Below are positions 7,864-16,506 of a stretch of DNA of 22,752 bases, one piece after another (the first letter of the stretch is position 1; the number at the start of each line of letters is the position of its first letter). The DNA comes from JBEKYD01 sp049509915. GTDB lineage: Bacteria; Acidobacteriota; Terriglobia; Bryobacterales; Bryobacteraceae. The stretch lies in the NCBI GenBank assembly GCA_049509915.1, contig JBEKZL010000130.1:1-22752 (forward strand), written 5' to 3'. The translations under genes and the position numbers were made by a program. The notes under the pieces are model-generated. The model ran no database searches. It saw only the letters and a program-made list of their open reading frames with translations, and was not told where the DNA came from.

Positions 7864-10800
7864 ATGCCACGCTTTTCGATTCGCAACCCCTACTTCATTG
7901 TGGTAATCTGTCTGGCGCTGTTGGTGATTGGCGTGACCGCCGGGGCGAGCATGCCCGTCGATCTGTTTCCAACCATCAACATTCCCGTGGTAATGGTGGC
8001 CACGTTTTATTCGGGCATGCCCCCACAGGATATCGAAACCGACATCACCGATCCTTTAGAGAGGTTCTTCACGTTGGGCGCCAGTATCGACCATCAGGAA
8101 TCTCGCTCTATGCTGGGGGTAAGCCTGATCAAGATATACTTTCAGCCGGGAAGTAACGCCGACTCCGACGTGACGGAAATCAGCAACCTGGCGCTGGCCG
8201 ACCTGAAACGGCTTCCTCCCGGCACTCTTCCGCCGGTGGTGCTTAAATTCGACGCCTCCAGTTTGCCGGTTTGCCTGGTTACGGTGAAGGGCGAAGGGCT
8301 TAACGAGACCCAACTGCATGACTTGGCGCAATTTCAGATTCGAAACCAGATTGGGGCCGGCGTGCAGGGCGCCGAAATTCCACCGCCGTTCGGGGGCAAG
8401 TACCGCCAGATCATGGTGTACGTGGACCCCTTCAAGATATTCGCTCGCCAGCTAAGCCCCATGGACGTGGTGCATGCCGTCAACGACGCGAACCTGATCA
8501 TGCCCGCCGGAGACGTCAAAATCGGGCCTTACGATTACTACGTCTATTCCAACAGCATGGTCGACAAGGTCGAAGAGCTGAACAACGTGCCGCTGAAAAC
8601 CGTCGGCGACCGCTGGGTATCGGTATCCGACGTGGGGAGGGCCGAGGACGCGGCCCAGATTCAGTACAACGTGGTGCGGGTGGACGGGCAGAAGTCGTCC
8701 TACATTCCAATCATGAAGCAGGGCGGCGACACCAATACCATCGCGGTGGTGAACGGAATCCGCGACAAGCTCAAGAACCTGTTCGAAGTCCCCAAACAAC
8801 TGGTCACTACGGTGGTGTTCGATCAATCGGTGTACGTGAAAAACGCCCTTGAAACGGTGCTGCATGAGGGTGGGATAGGCCTGGTGCTGACCAGCATCAT
8901 GATCTTGCTGTTCCTGGGAAGCCTTCGGGCCACCTCCGCCGTGCTGATCTCGATTCCGCTTTCGGCGCTGGCGACTCTGGTGGTGCTGGCGATGATGGGC
9001 AGCACAATCAATACCATGATACTGGGCGGCCTGGCGCTGGCCTTTTCGCGAGTCATCGATAACTCGGTGATCTCGCTCGAAAACATTTATCGCCATTTGG
9101 AAATGGGCGCGGCTCCGGCGATAGCGGCGGAAGTGGGCGGCGCCGAGGTGAACCTTGCGGTGCTGGCGGCGACACTGGTGGACGTGGTGGATTTCTTTCC
9201 AGTGGTCTTTTTGTACGGGGTGGGAAAGTTTCTGTTTTCGGCCCTGGCGCTGGCGTTCTGTCTCTCTTTACTGGCATCTTTCGTGGTTGCGATGACCGTC
9301 ATTCCCCTGTTCTGCTCGCGGTTCCTCAAAAGCGTTCCGCACGAAGAACAGGGCGAGCAGGGGCGACCCCCGAGCCGTAATCCGTGGGACAGGTTCAATC
9401 ACATGTTCAATCGAGGCTTCGGCAAGGTGCTCGATTTCTACGAGAGCCGGGTGCGGCGGGCGCTGCGGCGTCCGGGGCTGACAGTGATTGTTCTGGCGGG
9501 GCTGTTCTTGTTCAGTTTCGCCATCTATCCCGTGCTGGGTCTCGCCTTCTTTCCGCAGACCGACGCCGGCCAGTTCACCATCAATGCCAAACTTCCGACC
9601 GGCACGCGCATCGAGCTGACCAACGACTATGTGGCCAAAGTGGAGGATATGATCCGTCACATCGTCTCATCGGGCGATCTGAAAATCATCGTCTCGAATA
9701 TCGGAGTGGTCCCCGACTTTTCGGCCCTCTATACCACCAACGCCGGACCCTACACGGCCACCATCCAGGTGCAGCTTAACGAAGAGCACAAGACCAGCAG
9801 CTTCGAATACATGGCCCGCGTCCAGAACGCAATCGCGCGGGAGCATCCGGAAATCCGCACGTTCCTTTCCAGCGGCTCCATGGTGGACGCGGTGCTTAAC
9901 TCCGGCATGCCCGCGCCCATCGACATTCAGTTGGCCAGTTCCAACCTGCCCCTCTCCTACAGCGTCGCGCAGGGCTTGGCGGCGCGCATCCGTGAGTTGC
10001 GAGGTGTGGGCCAGGTCTACATCCCGCAAGACATGAATTATCCGGGCTTGCAGTTGAATGTGGACCGTATTCACGCGGGTGAGTTGGGTCTAAGCCAGAG
10101 AGATGTTATCGACAACCTGATTACTTCGTTGAACTCGGATTACATGATTGCGCCCAATTACTGGGTGGATTACAAGACAGGCAACGACTATTACGTCACG
10201 GTGCAGTATTTCGAGCACGGCAGCGGCGCCATCCATAATCTGCTGGATCTTAGCCAGATGCCGCTGCGCGCTCCGGCACTTACCAAACCAACAACACTCG
10301 ACACGGTTGCGAGCGTAACGCGAATCGAGACGCCCACCGAAATCGATCACTACCAGATCAAGCGAGTCATGGATATCTACGTGTCGCCATCGGGAGAGGA
10401 CCTGGGCAACGTGACTAAGTCAATTCAGAAGGTGCTGAACGACACTAAGATCCCCGCGGGAATGCTGGTCGATTTGCACGGCATGGTGCAGGGTATGTTC
10501 GCTTCCTTCATGAGCTTCGGATACGGCTTCACCCTGTCGTTCATCCTGCTATTCCTCATCCTGGTGGCGCAGTTCCGCTCTTTCATCGATCCTTTTCTGA
10601 TCATGCTGGCGATTCCCATGGGGTTCATCGGCGTGCTGATCATCCTGCCGCTGACGCACAGCACGCTCAACGTGATGTCCTTGATGGGCGTGCTGATGCT
10701 GATCGGCATCGCCGATTCCAACAGCATTCTCATCGTGGATTTTGCACACAAGTTGGAGGACGAGGGGAAGTCGGTGGAGGATGCGGTGATCACCGCCTGC

Positions 10801-11040
10801 CGCGTACGCTTGCGGCCGATTCTGATGACATCGCTTGCGACCATCATCGGCATGATCCCGATGGCCATGAAGTTGGGTGTGGGAGCGGAGCAATACGCGC
10901 CCATGGCGAAAGCCATCATCGGCGGACTCACGACGTCGGTGATTCTAACGGTGTTCATCGTTCCGGCGGCATACCTGTTGGTCTATCGCAACAGACGCCG
11001 TCCCAATCCGCCGGCGATCCCGGCCACGGAGGCAGCCTGA
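7864..11040 (+). CDS. RND-family inner-membrane efflux pump (AcrB-like)
   Basis: A 1058-residue proton-driven efflux transporter, full length for the AcrB/MexB/CusA superfamily, with two repeats of six transmembrane helices and large periplasmic loops. It begins with the typical first helix (residues about 10-30) and the MPVDLFPTINIP motif. The relay region is atypical. In helix 4 the AcrB pair Asp407-Asp408 is Asp399-Asn400 (SRVIDNSVISLEN). In helix 10 the AcrB Lys940 position is Ser952 (IGIADSNSILIVDFA). Arg982 and Thr989 (RVRLRPILMTS) match AcrB Arg971 and Thr978. Part of this pattern occurs in other RND subgroups such as CusA, which use one Asp. The substrate is unknown; the sequence shows no metal-binding Met triad that I could assign. 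The stop codon shares one base with the next start (TGATG). Confidence 0.93.
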   Translation: MPRFSIRNPYFIVVICLALLVIGVTAGASMPVDLFPTINIPVVMVATFYSGMPPQDIETDITDPLERFFTLGASIDHQESRSMLGVSLIKIYFQPGSNADSDVTEISNLALADLKRLPPGTLPPVVLKFDASSLPVCLVTVKGEGLNETQLHDLAQFQIRNQIGAGVQGAEIPPPFGGKYRQIMVYVDPFKIFARQLSPMDVVHAVNDANLIMPAGDVKIGPYDYYVYSNSMVDKVEELNNVPLKTVGDRWVSVSDVGRAEDAAQIQYNVVRVDGQKSSYIPIMKQGGDTNTIAVVNGIRDKLKNLFEVPKQLVTTVVFDQSVYVKNALETVLHEGGIGLVLTSIMILLFLGSLRATSAVLISIPLSALATLVVLAMMGSTINTMILGGLALAFSRVIDNSVISLENIYRHLEMGAAPAIAAEVGGAEVNLAVLAATLVDVVDFFPVVFLYGVGKFLFSALALAFCLSLLASFVVAMTVIPLFCSRFLKSVPHEEQGEQGRPPSRNPWDRFNHMFNRGFGKVLDFYESRVRRALRRPGLTVIVLAGLFLFSFAIYPVLGLAFFPQTDAGQFTINAKLPTGTRIELTNDYVAKVEDMIRHIVSSGDLKIIVSNIGVVPDFSALYTTNAGPYTATIQVQLNEEHKTSSFEYMARVQNAIAREHPEIRTFLSSGSMVDAVLNSGMPAPIDIQLASSNLPLSYSVAQGLAARIRELRGVGQVYIPQDMNYPGLQLNVDRIHAGELGLSQRDVIDNLITSLNSDYMIAPNYWVDYKTGNDYYVTVQYFEHGSGAIHNLLDLSQMPLRAPALTKPTTLDTVASVTRIETPTEIDHYQIKRVMDIYVSPSGEDLGNVTKSIQKVLNDTKIPAGMLVDLHGMVQGMFASFMSFGYGFTLSFILLFLILVAQFRSFIDPFLIMLAIPMGFIGVLIILPLTHSTLNVMSLMGVLMLIGIADSNSILIVDFAHKLEDEGKSVEDAVITACRVRLRPILMTSLATIIGMIPMAMKLGVGAEQYAPMAKAIIGGLTTSVILTVFIVPAAYLLVYRNRRRPNPPAIPATEAA

Positions 11041-12341
11041 TGCGCAGTTATATCGGTCTGCTGTCGACCTCCCTCGCCGTCGCCTGTCTGGCGACGGCAC
11101 AAACCGCGCCCGTGTCGTTGACTTTGCAGGATGCCGAAGCGCTGGCTCTGAAGAATCATCCCCAGGTGCAGGCCGCTCAGCACGCCGTGGCCGCCCAGGG
11201 CCAGCGCGTGGTGGAAACCAGCGCCGCGTATTATCCCGGCATCTACGGTTTGGCTACGGGTTCGGAGGCGAACAGGGACGGGCGAATCGGCGCCGGCTAT
11301 CTTTCGACATCGAGTCTGTTCAACCGCTTCGGCGACGGCATCCAGATCGATCAGTTGATCACCGATTCCGGCCGCACCCCGAACATGGTGGCCCAATCCA
11401 GGCTGCTGCGCGATGCCGCCGGCCAGACTCTCCAGGCCACCCGCTACGACGTGCTCATGGCTGTCAACCGCGCTTATTTCGATGTCTTGCGCTCGCAGGC
11501 TACGGTGAAAGTGGCTCAGGAGACCGTCGCCGCCCGCCAACTGCTGGTCGATCAGGTGACTGCGCTGGCCAATAACAAGCTGCGCTCGCAATTGGACGTG
11601 AGCTTCGCCGACGTCAGCCGCTCGGAAGCGCAACTGCTGCTCATCCGCGCGCAGGCGCAGGTGCAGGGCGCCTTCGCCCAGTTGACCCGCACCCTCGGCG
11701 CGCAACAAAGCGCCACCTACCGCCTTTCCGAAGAACCCCTCTCGCCCAGCCCGGCGCAGAACGTCGAAGACCTGGTCGCAGCGGCACTGAAAAACCGGCC
11801 GGAATTGGCCAGCCTGCGCCTTTCCCGCGACGCGGCTTATCGTCTGGAGCAGGCGGAACGCGACCTCAGCCGCCCCACCGTCAGTTTCGTCGCCGTGGCC
11901 GGGTACATGCCGTACATCGACCAGATCACCCTGCCGCGCGCGATACCCGGTGAATACGAAGGCGCGGCCGTCAACGTGAGCGTACCCATCTTCAACGGGC
12001 ACCTGTTTTCGGCGCGCCGCGAAGAAGCGCACCAGCGCGCTCTCGAATCCGACCAGCGCGTGCGCGACCTGGAAGAGAGTATTGCGCGCGACGTGCGCGC
12101 CGCCTGGGCCTCATCACTCACCGCCTATCAGGAGCTCGACGTTACCGCGCAAATGGTGCGCGAAGCCTCGCTCGGCATGAGCCTGGCGCAAGGCCGCTAC
12201 GATATCGGACTCTCCTCAATCGTGGAGCTGACCCAGGCGCAGCTCAACCTCACCAGCGCCGAAATCGAAAACTTGAGCGCCAAGTACGGTTATCAGGCTC
12301 AATACGCGGAACTGCAGTACGCCATCGGGGCGCTGCGGTAG
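11040..12341 (+). CDS. TolC-family outer membrane efflux protein
   Basis: A 433-residue outer membrane factor that forms the exit channel for the pump. A signal peptide covers about residues 1-20 (MRSYIGLLSTSLAVACLATA). The mature protein has the two-fold repeat of long amphipathic helices seen in TolC/OprM: SLTLQDAEALALKNHPQVQA starts the first half, and the second half begins near the NRPELASLRLSRDAAYRLEQ segment. The C-terminal helix ends with QGRYDIGLSSIVELTQAQL, a family hallmark. GGAGG at 11028-11032 lies 7 nt before the ATG, inside the end of the pump gene. The stop is only 11 bp from the stop of the convergent gene on the minus strand, with no evident terminator between them. Confidence 0.93.
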   Translation: MRSYIGLLSTSLAVACLATAQTAPVSLTLQDAEALALKNHPQVQAAQHAVAAQGQRVVETSAAYYPGIYGLATGSEANRDGRIGAGYLSTSSLFNRFGDGIQIDQLITDSGRTPNMVAQSRLLRDAAGQTLQATRYDVLMAVNRAYFDVLRSQATVKVAQETVAARQLLVDQVTALANNKLRSQLDVSFADVSRSEAQLLLIRAQAQVQGAFAQLTRTLGAQQSATYRLSEEPLSPSPAQNVEDLVAAALKNRPELASLRLSRDAAYRLEQAERDLSRPTVSFVAVAGYMPYIDQITLPRAIPGEYEGAAVNVSVPIFNGHLFSARREEAHQRALESDQRVRDLEESIARDVRAAWASSLTAYQELDVTAQMVREASLGMSLAQGRYDIGLSSIVELTQAQLNLTSAEIENLSAKYGYQAQYAELQYAIGALR

Positions 12342-12352
12342 ACGCCGTTCGT

Positions 12353-13714
12353 TCAGAATCGAGTGACTTCGGTAAAATTAAAATCGCGCACCAGCATGGC
12401 CGGAGCCACCATGTCGAAAATCTCCTCTCCCGAAGCCCGCACCGGCGCCGAAATCGCCTCCACGTTCGAGAGCATTTCGATCAACCCCTGATTGAAACGG
12501 AAATTGCGCAGCCCGGTAGTGACGCGGCCGTCCTCCACCAGGAACGTGCCGTCGCGTGTCATCCCGGTAAAGATCTTGTCGTACGGGTCGACCTCGCGAA
12601 TGTACCATAGGCGCGTAACCAGAATGCCGCAGCAGGTCGAAGCGATCATCTCTTCCACCGAACTATTGCCTCCGGCGATCACGATATTCACGGGCGCTTC
12701 GCCGTATTCGTTGGGCAGGCTGAAACCATGGCCGGTGGGTTCGACGCCGGCGCGCGCTGCGGCCTGCCGGCAATACGCGACCTGCCGCACGACGCCGCGC
12801 TCGACCAGCGTGAGCCGCTGCCGCGATACTCCCTCGCCGTCGAATGGAGCGCCAGATTGCAGCGGATCGAATACGTCGTCGTGAATGGTAATGTTGTCTC
12901 CGACCAGCTTCGAGCCCACGCGATCGTTGAGGAAACTGCGGCTGTCTTCGAGAGCCGTGGCGCTGAAATCGCCGAACATCTGGCCCACAAGGTCCAACAC
13001 CGCGGCCGGCTCCAGGATCGCCGTATAGCGTCCCGGCGGGACTTCCCGGGGGGACCGGGATCGCGCCGCCTTCGCGGCCGCCGCTCCAGCTAACTTTACC
13101 GGATCGAAATCCGTCAGGCGGCAGCCGCTCGCCTTGGCCCAGCCGGAACTGTCGGCGTCCATGGCGGTGATGGAAAAACGCGCCATCGTCTCCCGGTGCA
13201 CGGCCGCCACGCCGTGCGTATTGAAAAGCGCAAAATCGGTTTCACCGGTGGAGTAAATCCCCGCTGCCGTCTGGCCCTGGCTTTCCACCACGCCAATCGC
13301 TTCGGCCACGGCGCGGGCGCGGGCGCCGGGCGTAGCGCACATCGTCGGCTCGTGCCAGCGCTCCACCGGCGGGCTTTGTCTCACCGCCGGCTCGGCCAGC
13401 GGCAGCAGCCCGGCGTCCGGCTCGCTTAGCCGCGTGAGCGCGATGGCCTCTTCCACCACGCGGCGAATGGAAGCCCTGTCTACGCGATTGGTCGCGGCGC
13501 GAGCCGTGCGCCCGCCAATCACCGGCCGTACCGAAACCACCATGCTTCGCTCGGCCACATTCTGATGAATCGCGTTATTGGCGAAACGGGTCAGCGCCTG
13601 CGTTTCGGAATCGACGGAAACTTCGATTTCGCCCACCCCGTTCCCGCGGGCTTCGCTCACCACCCGCTCGAAAATCTCGGCGGCGCGCGCAGCGTTCTCA
13701 GTGCTGGCAGGCAT
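12353..13714 (-). CDS. TldD/PmbA-family protein, TldE (PmbA)-like subunit
   Basis: A 453-residue protein of the TldD/TldE peptidase family; in well-studied bacteria the TldD-TldE heterodimer degrades peptides and processes microcin and PQQ-like precursors. It has the N-terminal domain (about 12-120), a middle region, and the C-terminal PmbA signature GMTRDGTFLVEDGRVTTGLR, then FRFNQGLIEML. I do not see the HExxxH zinc motif of TldD, so this is more like the non-catalytic TldE/PmbA partner. No tldD gene is in the window. The ATG at 13712-13714 has AGAGG 5 nt upstream. It lies 114 bp downstream of mrp on the same strand and may be co-transcribed. It starts near a run of intergenic repeats and overlaps nothing. 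Confidence 0.88.
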   Translation of the reverse strand: MPASTENAARAAEIFERVVSEARGNGVGEIEVSVDSETQALTRFANNAIHQNVAERSMVVSVRPVIGGRTARAATNRVDRASIRRVVEEAIALTRLSEPDAGLLPLAEPAVRQSPPVERWHEPTMCATPGARARAVAEAIGVVESQGQTAAGIYSTGETDFALFNTHGVAAVHRETMARFSITAMDADSSGWAKASGCRLTDFDPVKLAGAAAAKAARSRSPREVPPGRYTAILEPAAVLDLVGQMFGDFSATALEDSRSFLNDRVGSKLVGDNITIHDDVFDPLQSGAPFDGEGVSRQRLTLVERGVVRQVAYCRQAAARAGVEPTGHGFSLPNEYGEAPVNIVIAGGNSSVEEMIASTCCGILVTRLWYIREVDPYDKIFTGMTRDGTFLVEDGRVTTGLRNFRFNQGLIEMLSNVEAISAPVRASGEEIFDMVAPAMLVRDFNFTEVTRF

Positions 13715-13789
13715 GGAGCCTCTGAAAAATCAAATTATGGCCACGCACGAACGCCGGTAAGTTGCTTGTTTGCTTTATCGATGTGCATC

Positions 13790-13803
13790 TTTGTGCATTT
13801 TTG
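13790..13803 (+). repeat. Intergenic TTTGTGCATTTTTG element, left copy
   Basis: A 14-bp AT-rich element inside a longer run (GTGCATCTTTGTGCATTTTT) in the 114-bp gap between the mrp stop and the TldE-like start. The same 14 bp appear as the reverse complement at 14728-14741 on the other side of mrp. It has internal repetition of GTGCAT. It could be an operator, a transcript-end signal or a genome-wide dispersed repeat. Confidence 0.7.
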
Positions 13804-13828
13804 GCCAAACTGTTCGCCCCCTCGGAAT

Positions 13829-14647
<819 letters not shown>

Positions 14648-14690
14648 CGCCACTATCGTAGCAGCACGCGCCGGCGGCGCTCACCTACCT

Positions 14691-14730
14691 ACTTGGTCTC
14701 CCGTGCACAAACTTGGTCTCCCGTGCACAA
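14691..14730. repeat. Perfect 20-bp tandem duplication
   Basis: ACTTGGTCTCCCGTGCACAA occurs twice without a gap, at 14691-14710 and 14711-14730, and is followed by a third GTGCAC-like segment (AAATGCACAA). It lies about 45 bp upstream of mrp, in its likely promoter or leader region. A tandem pair this exact points to recent slippage or selection as a doubled site. Confidence 0.9.
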
Positions 14731-14741
14731 AAATGCACAAA
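14728..14741 (-). repeat. Intergenic TTTGTGCATTTTTG element, right inverted copy
   Basis: The plus strand reads CAAAAATGCACAAA, the exact reverse complement of 13790-13803. It starts inside the second copy of the 20-bp duplication ending at 14730 and lies about 80 bp upstream of the mrp start. Together the copies bracket mrp as an inverted pair about 925 bp apart. Confidence 0.7.
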
Positions 14742-15035
14742 AGGCCGGCCATCCCGCGTGCGACACAGGAAGATGAGCGGGCGGCGGCGGGCGCGATGGC
14801 GTAAAACAGAAACAGGGGATGATTCGTTGCCGCGCCAGTCGATGTCGTCATAGAGCGCGACGAGGAAGGTTACGACGTTGCGTCGGTTCCGCAGCTTTCG
14901 GGGTGTCACACGAAGGCGCGTGCAGTTGAATTCCACGAAAAATACCGGCCTCAAGGCCCCGCCAAATCAATGACTTCCTCCCGAATCACCCCCAACCAGG
15001 CCGATAATTAAATGAGCTGACCCGTCTTTGTGTGG

Positions 15036-15057
15036 GCAGGTTGGCTTGGCAACCTGC
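15036..15057. repeat. Palindrome GCAGGTTG-N6-CAACCTGC
   Basis: GCAGGTTG (15036-15043) and CAACCTGC (15050-15057) form a perfect 8-bp stem around a 6-nt loop, GCTTGG. No T tract follows on either strand. It is like short REP-type intergenic palindromes; I recall similar AGGTTG-rich palindromes in Solibacter-type genomes but cannot check copy number here. Confidence 0.7.
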
Positions 15058-15169
15058 GGACCGATTGTGGGGTACCCTCTGGGCCGGGTCCAGCCCGGCA
15101 CCACGTCGTAAGTGCCCTATTACCAGGCGCCAACCTTGCCGATTCCACCGCCCAGGTCGATCGCTTCAG

Positions 15170-15544
15170 CGCCCGAAAAATCGGGTCGGCAGGGCTCGTC
15201 TGGGCGCTCTCGAAGCCGGAAGAACTCAGCGCGAAGGCGAGGAGAGCGCTCGCCACTTCTGGATTTACCGCGAGCGTCGCCAACCTATGGGAGTTGGTCC
15301 TGAAGGCGCGTAAACCGGGCTCGTTGCTTGCCGACCCGCTTCCCTGGTGGAATGAATATGTGACTCAATCGCGCATCCCAGCGCTGGCGATTCGCATCGC
15401 GCACATCCGCGCACTGGCGGCCTTCCCGACATCCACAAAGATCCCTTCGATCGGATCCTGGCGGCCCAGGCGCTCGCCGAAAACCTCGCCTTTGTGAGCT
15501 GCGATCGCGATCTTGCGCGGTATGGGATCCCTATGATCTGGTGA
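15170..15544 (+). pseudogene. PIN-domain (VapC-like) toxin remnant, frameshifted
   Basis: The frame reading LVWALSKPEELSAKARRAL (from 15195), then SVANLWELVLKARKPGSL, is characteristic of PIN-domain RNases of type II toxin-antitoxin systems, with the conserved Glu in NLWEL. The C-terminal half, DIHKDPFDRILAAQALAE, then AFVSCDRDLARYGIPMIW and a stop at 15542-15544, is in a different frame, with the change at about 15417-15423 (one base missing). The N-terminus is also lost: where LLDTHxLLWAL is expected, the sequence reads IGSAGLVWAL, so the first catalytic Asp is absent. No antitoxin gene is seen upstream. Two independent defects make this a pseudogene. The repeats just upstream may mark where its 5' part was lost. 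Confidence 0.8.
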
Positions 15545-15723
15545 ACCGCATCTTCCCCGAATTTCCGTTGGACGCGAGTCGTGCGGTCCTCCCTCGGCCG
15601 GGGCTCGAGGCGCCTCACGCGGCCGTTCTGAACGACACAGCGCGCTCCACCGATTTGCCCGACTGATCCCTCGGCCAGCTCCAACCCCTGACGCCTGCAT
15701 GTTCATCCAGAACCTGTTCTCGC

Positions 15724-16500
15724 TCAGCGTGGTCGATCGCCGCCGCCCGCAACACTCACCGGTACCGCGGCGGCAAGAAATGGCTCGACATCGGCGTTGG
15801 CCGGTTGGGCCTCGTTCCAACTCGGGCGAAATTCCATGCCGAGGCCCGCGTACTTGCCCCCGGCGGCGCGATTGTACGGCAGCAGGTCCACGCGCACCAA
15901 GCCCGGAAGCGATTGGGCAATGGCGGCGATGGCGCGAAGATTGGCGCCGGTGTCGGTCACGCCCGGTACCAGCGGCACCCGGATCACAAAGGGCACGTCC
16001 ATCGAGCTGAGCGCGCGCAGGTTGGCGAGGATCGTCGCGTTGTCGACGCCGGTATAGCGAATGTGCGCCTCCTTGTCCACCAGCTTGACGTCGAAATACA
16101 CGAGCTGGCAGTTGCCCGCGACCCGCCGGAAAGCGGACTCGGCGGCGTAGCCGGAAGTCTCCAGCACCACATGCGCATCGGGCAGACGGCCGATGATATC
16201 TTCGACGAACGCCGCTTGCAGAAGCGGTTCGCCGCCGGAGAATGTCACTCCTCCCCCGTTCGACCGGAGGATAGCGGCCTGACGGTTAAGGATCTTCGCG
16301 ACTTCTTCCGCCGTGTAGCGCCGGCCGACGGTCCTTTCGCCCCTCGCCGTCCGCATCGTCTGCGGCTCCGGAGAAAGGCCCTCCGGGTTATGGCACCAGG
16401 CGCAGCGGAGCGGGCAGCCTTTCAGGAATACCGTCGTGCGCACTCCCGGGCCGTCGTGAGTGGTGAACTCTCGTATCTCGTGGATAACTCCGGAAGTCAC
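15724..16500 (-). CDS. Glycyl radical enzyme activating protein (PflA family, radical SAM)
   Basis: A 258-residue radical S-adenosylmethionine enzyme that should install the glycyl radical on the enzyme encoded just upstream. The [4Fe-4S] motif CPLRCAWC has Cys29, Cys33 and Cys36 (CxxxCxxC), and FSGGEPLLQ is the SAM-binding GGE motif. VYFDVKLVD and RVPLVPGVTDT are further family motifs. It lacks the extra Cys-rich ferredoxin-like insert found in many activases of eliminase-type glycyl radical enzymes, so it resembles the compact PflA form. The start is GTG at 16498-16500; AGGA of the ribosome site overlaps the stop codon of the preceding gene (CTATAGGAACGCGTG), indicating translational coupling. 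The last residues (after PVSVAGGG) look like a short extension. Confidence 0.94.
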   Translation of the reverse strand: MTSGVIHEIREFTTHDGPGVRTTVFLKGCPLRCAWCHNPEGLSPEPQTMRTARGERTVGRRYTAEEVAKILNRQAAILRSNGGGVTFSGGEPLLQAAFVEDIIGRLPDAHVVLETSGYAAESAFRRVAGNCQLVYFDVKLVDKEAHIRYTGVDNATILANLRALSSMDVPFVIRVPLVPGVTDTGANLRAIAAIAQSLPGLVRVDLLPYNRAAGGKYAGLGMEFRPSWNEAQPANADVEPFLAAAVPVSVAGGGDRPR

Positions 16501-16506
16501 GCGTTC

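Larger units (their letters stand above)
14654..15169. other. Intergenic region with repeats, no recognised gene
   Basis: Between the mrp start and the broken PIN gene I find no convincing coding sequence. A leftward frame at 14685-14954 (89 codons) crosses the tandem duplication and resembles no family. The region holds the 20-bp duplication (14691-14730), the TTTGTGCATTTTTG element and a palindrome at 15036-15057, plus a GC-rich imperfect inverted segment GGGCCGGGTCCAGCCCGGC (about 15080-15098). The mrp promoter must lie here. The general look is of repeat-rich decaying DNA. Confidence 0.5.

Noticed and set aside
10983..12032. 349-codon minus-strand frame opposite the TolC-like gene
   Set aside because: Antisense to a clear TolC-family protein with signal peptide and ribosome site; no recognisable domain.
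12353..13714. Catalytic TldD assignment
   Set aside because: The HExxxH zinc motif of TldD is not found, so it was called TldE/PmbA-like.
14685..14954. Leftward 89-codon frame upstream of mrp
   Set aside because: It runs through the 20-bp duplication, has no domain features or clear ribosome site, and occupies the place where the mrp promoter should be.
15545..15723. Possible gene fragment between the PIN remnant and the activase stop
   Set aside because: Frames on both strands are short or antisense and show no family motif; treated as spacer.
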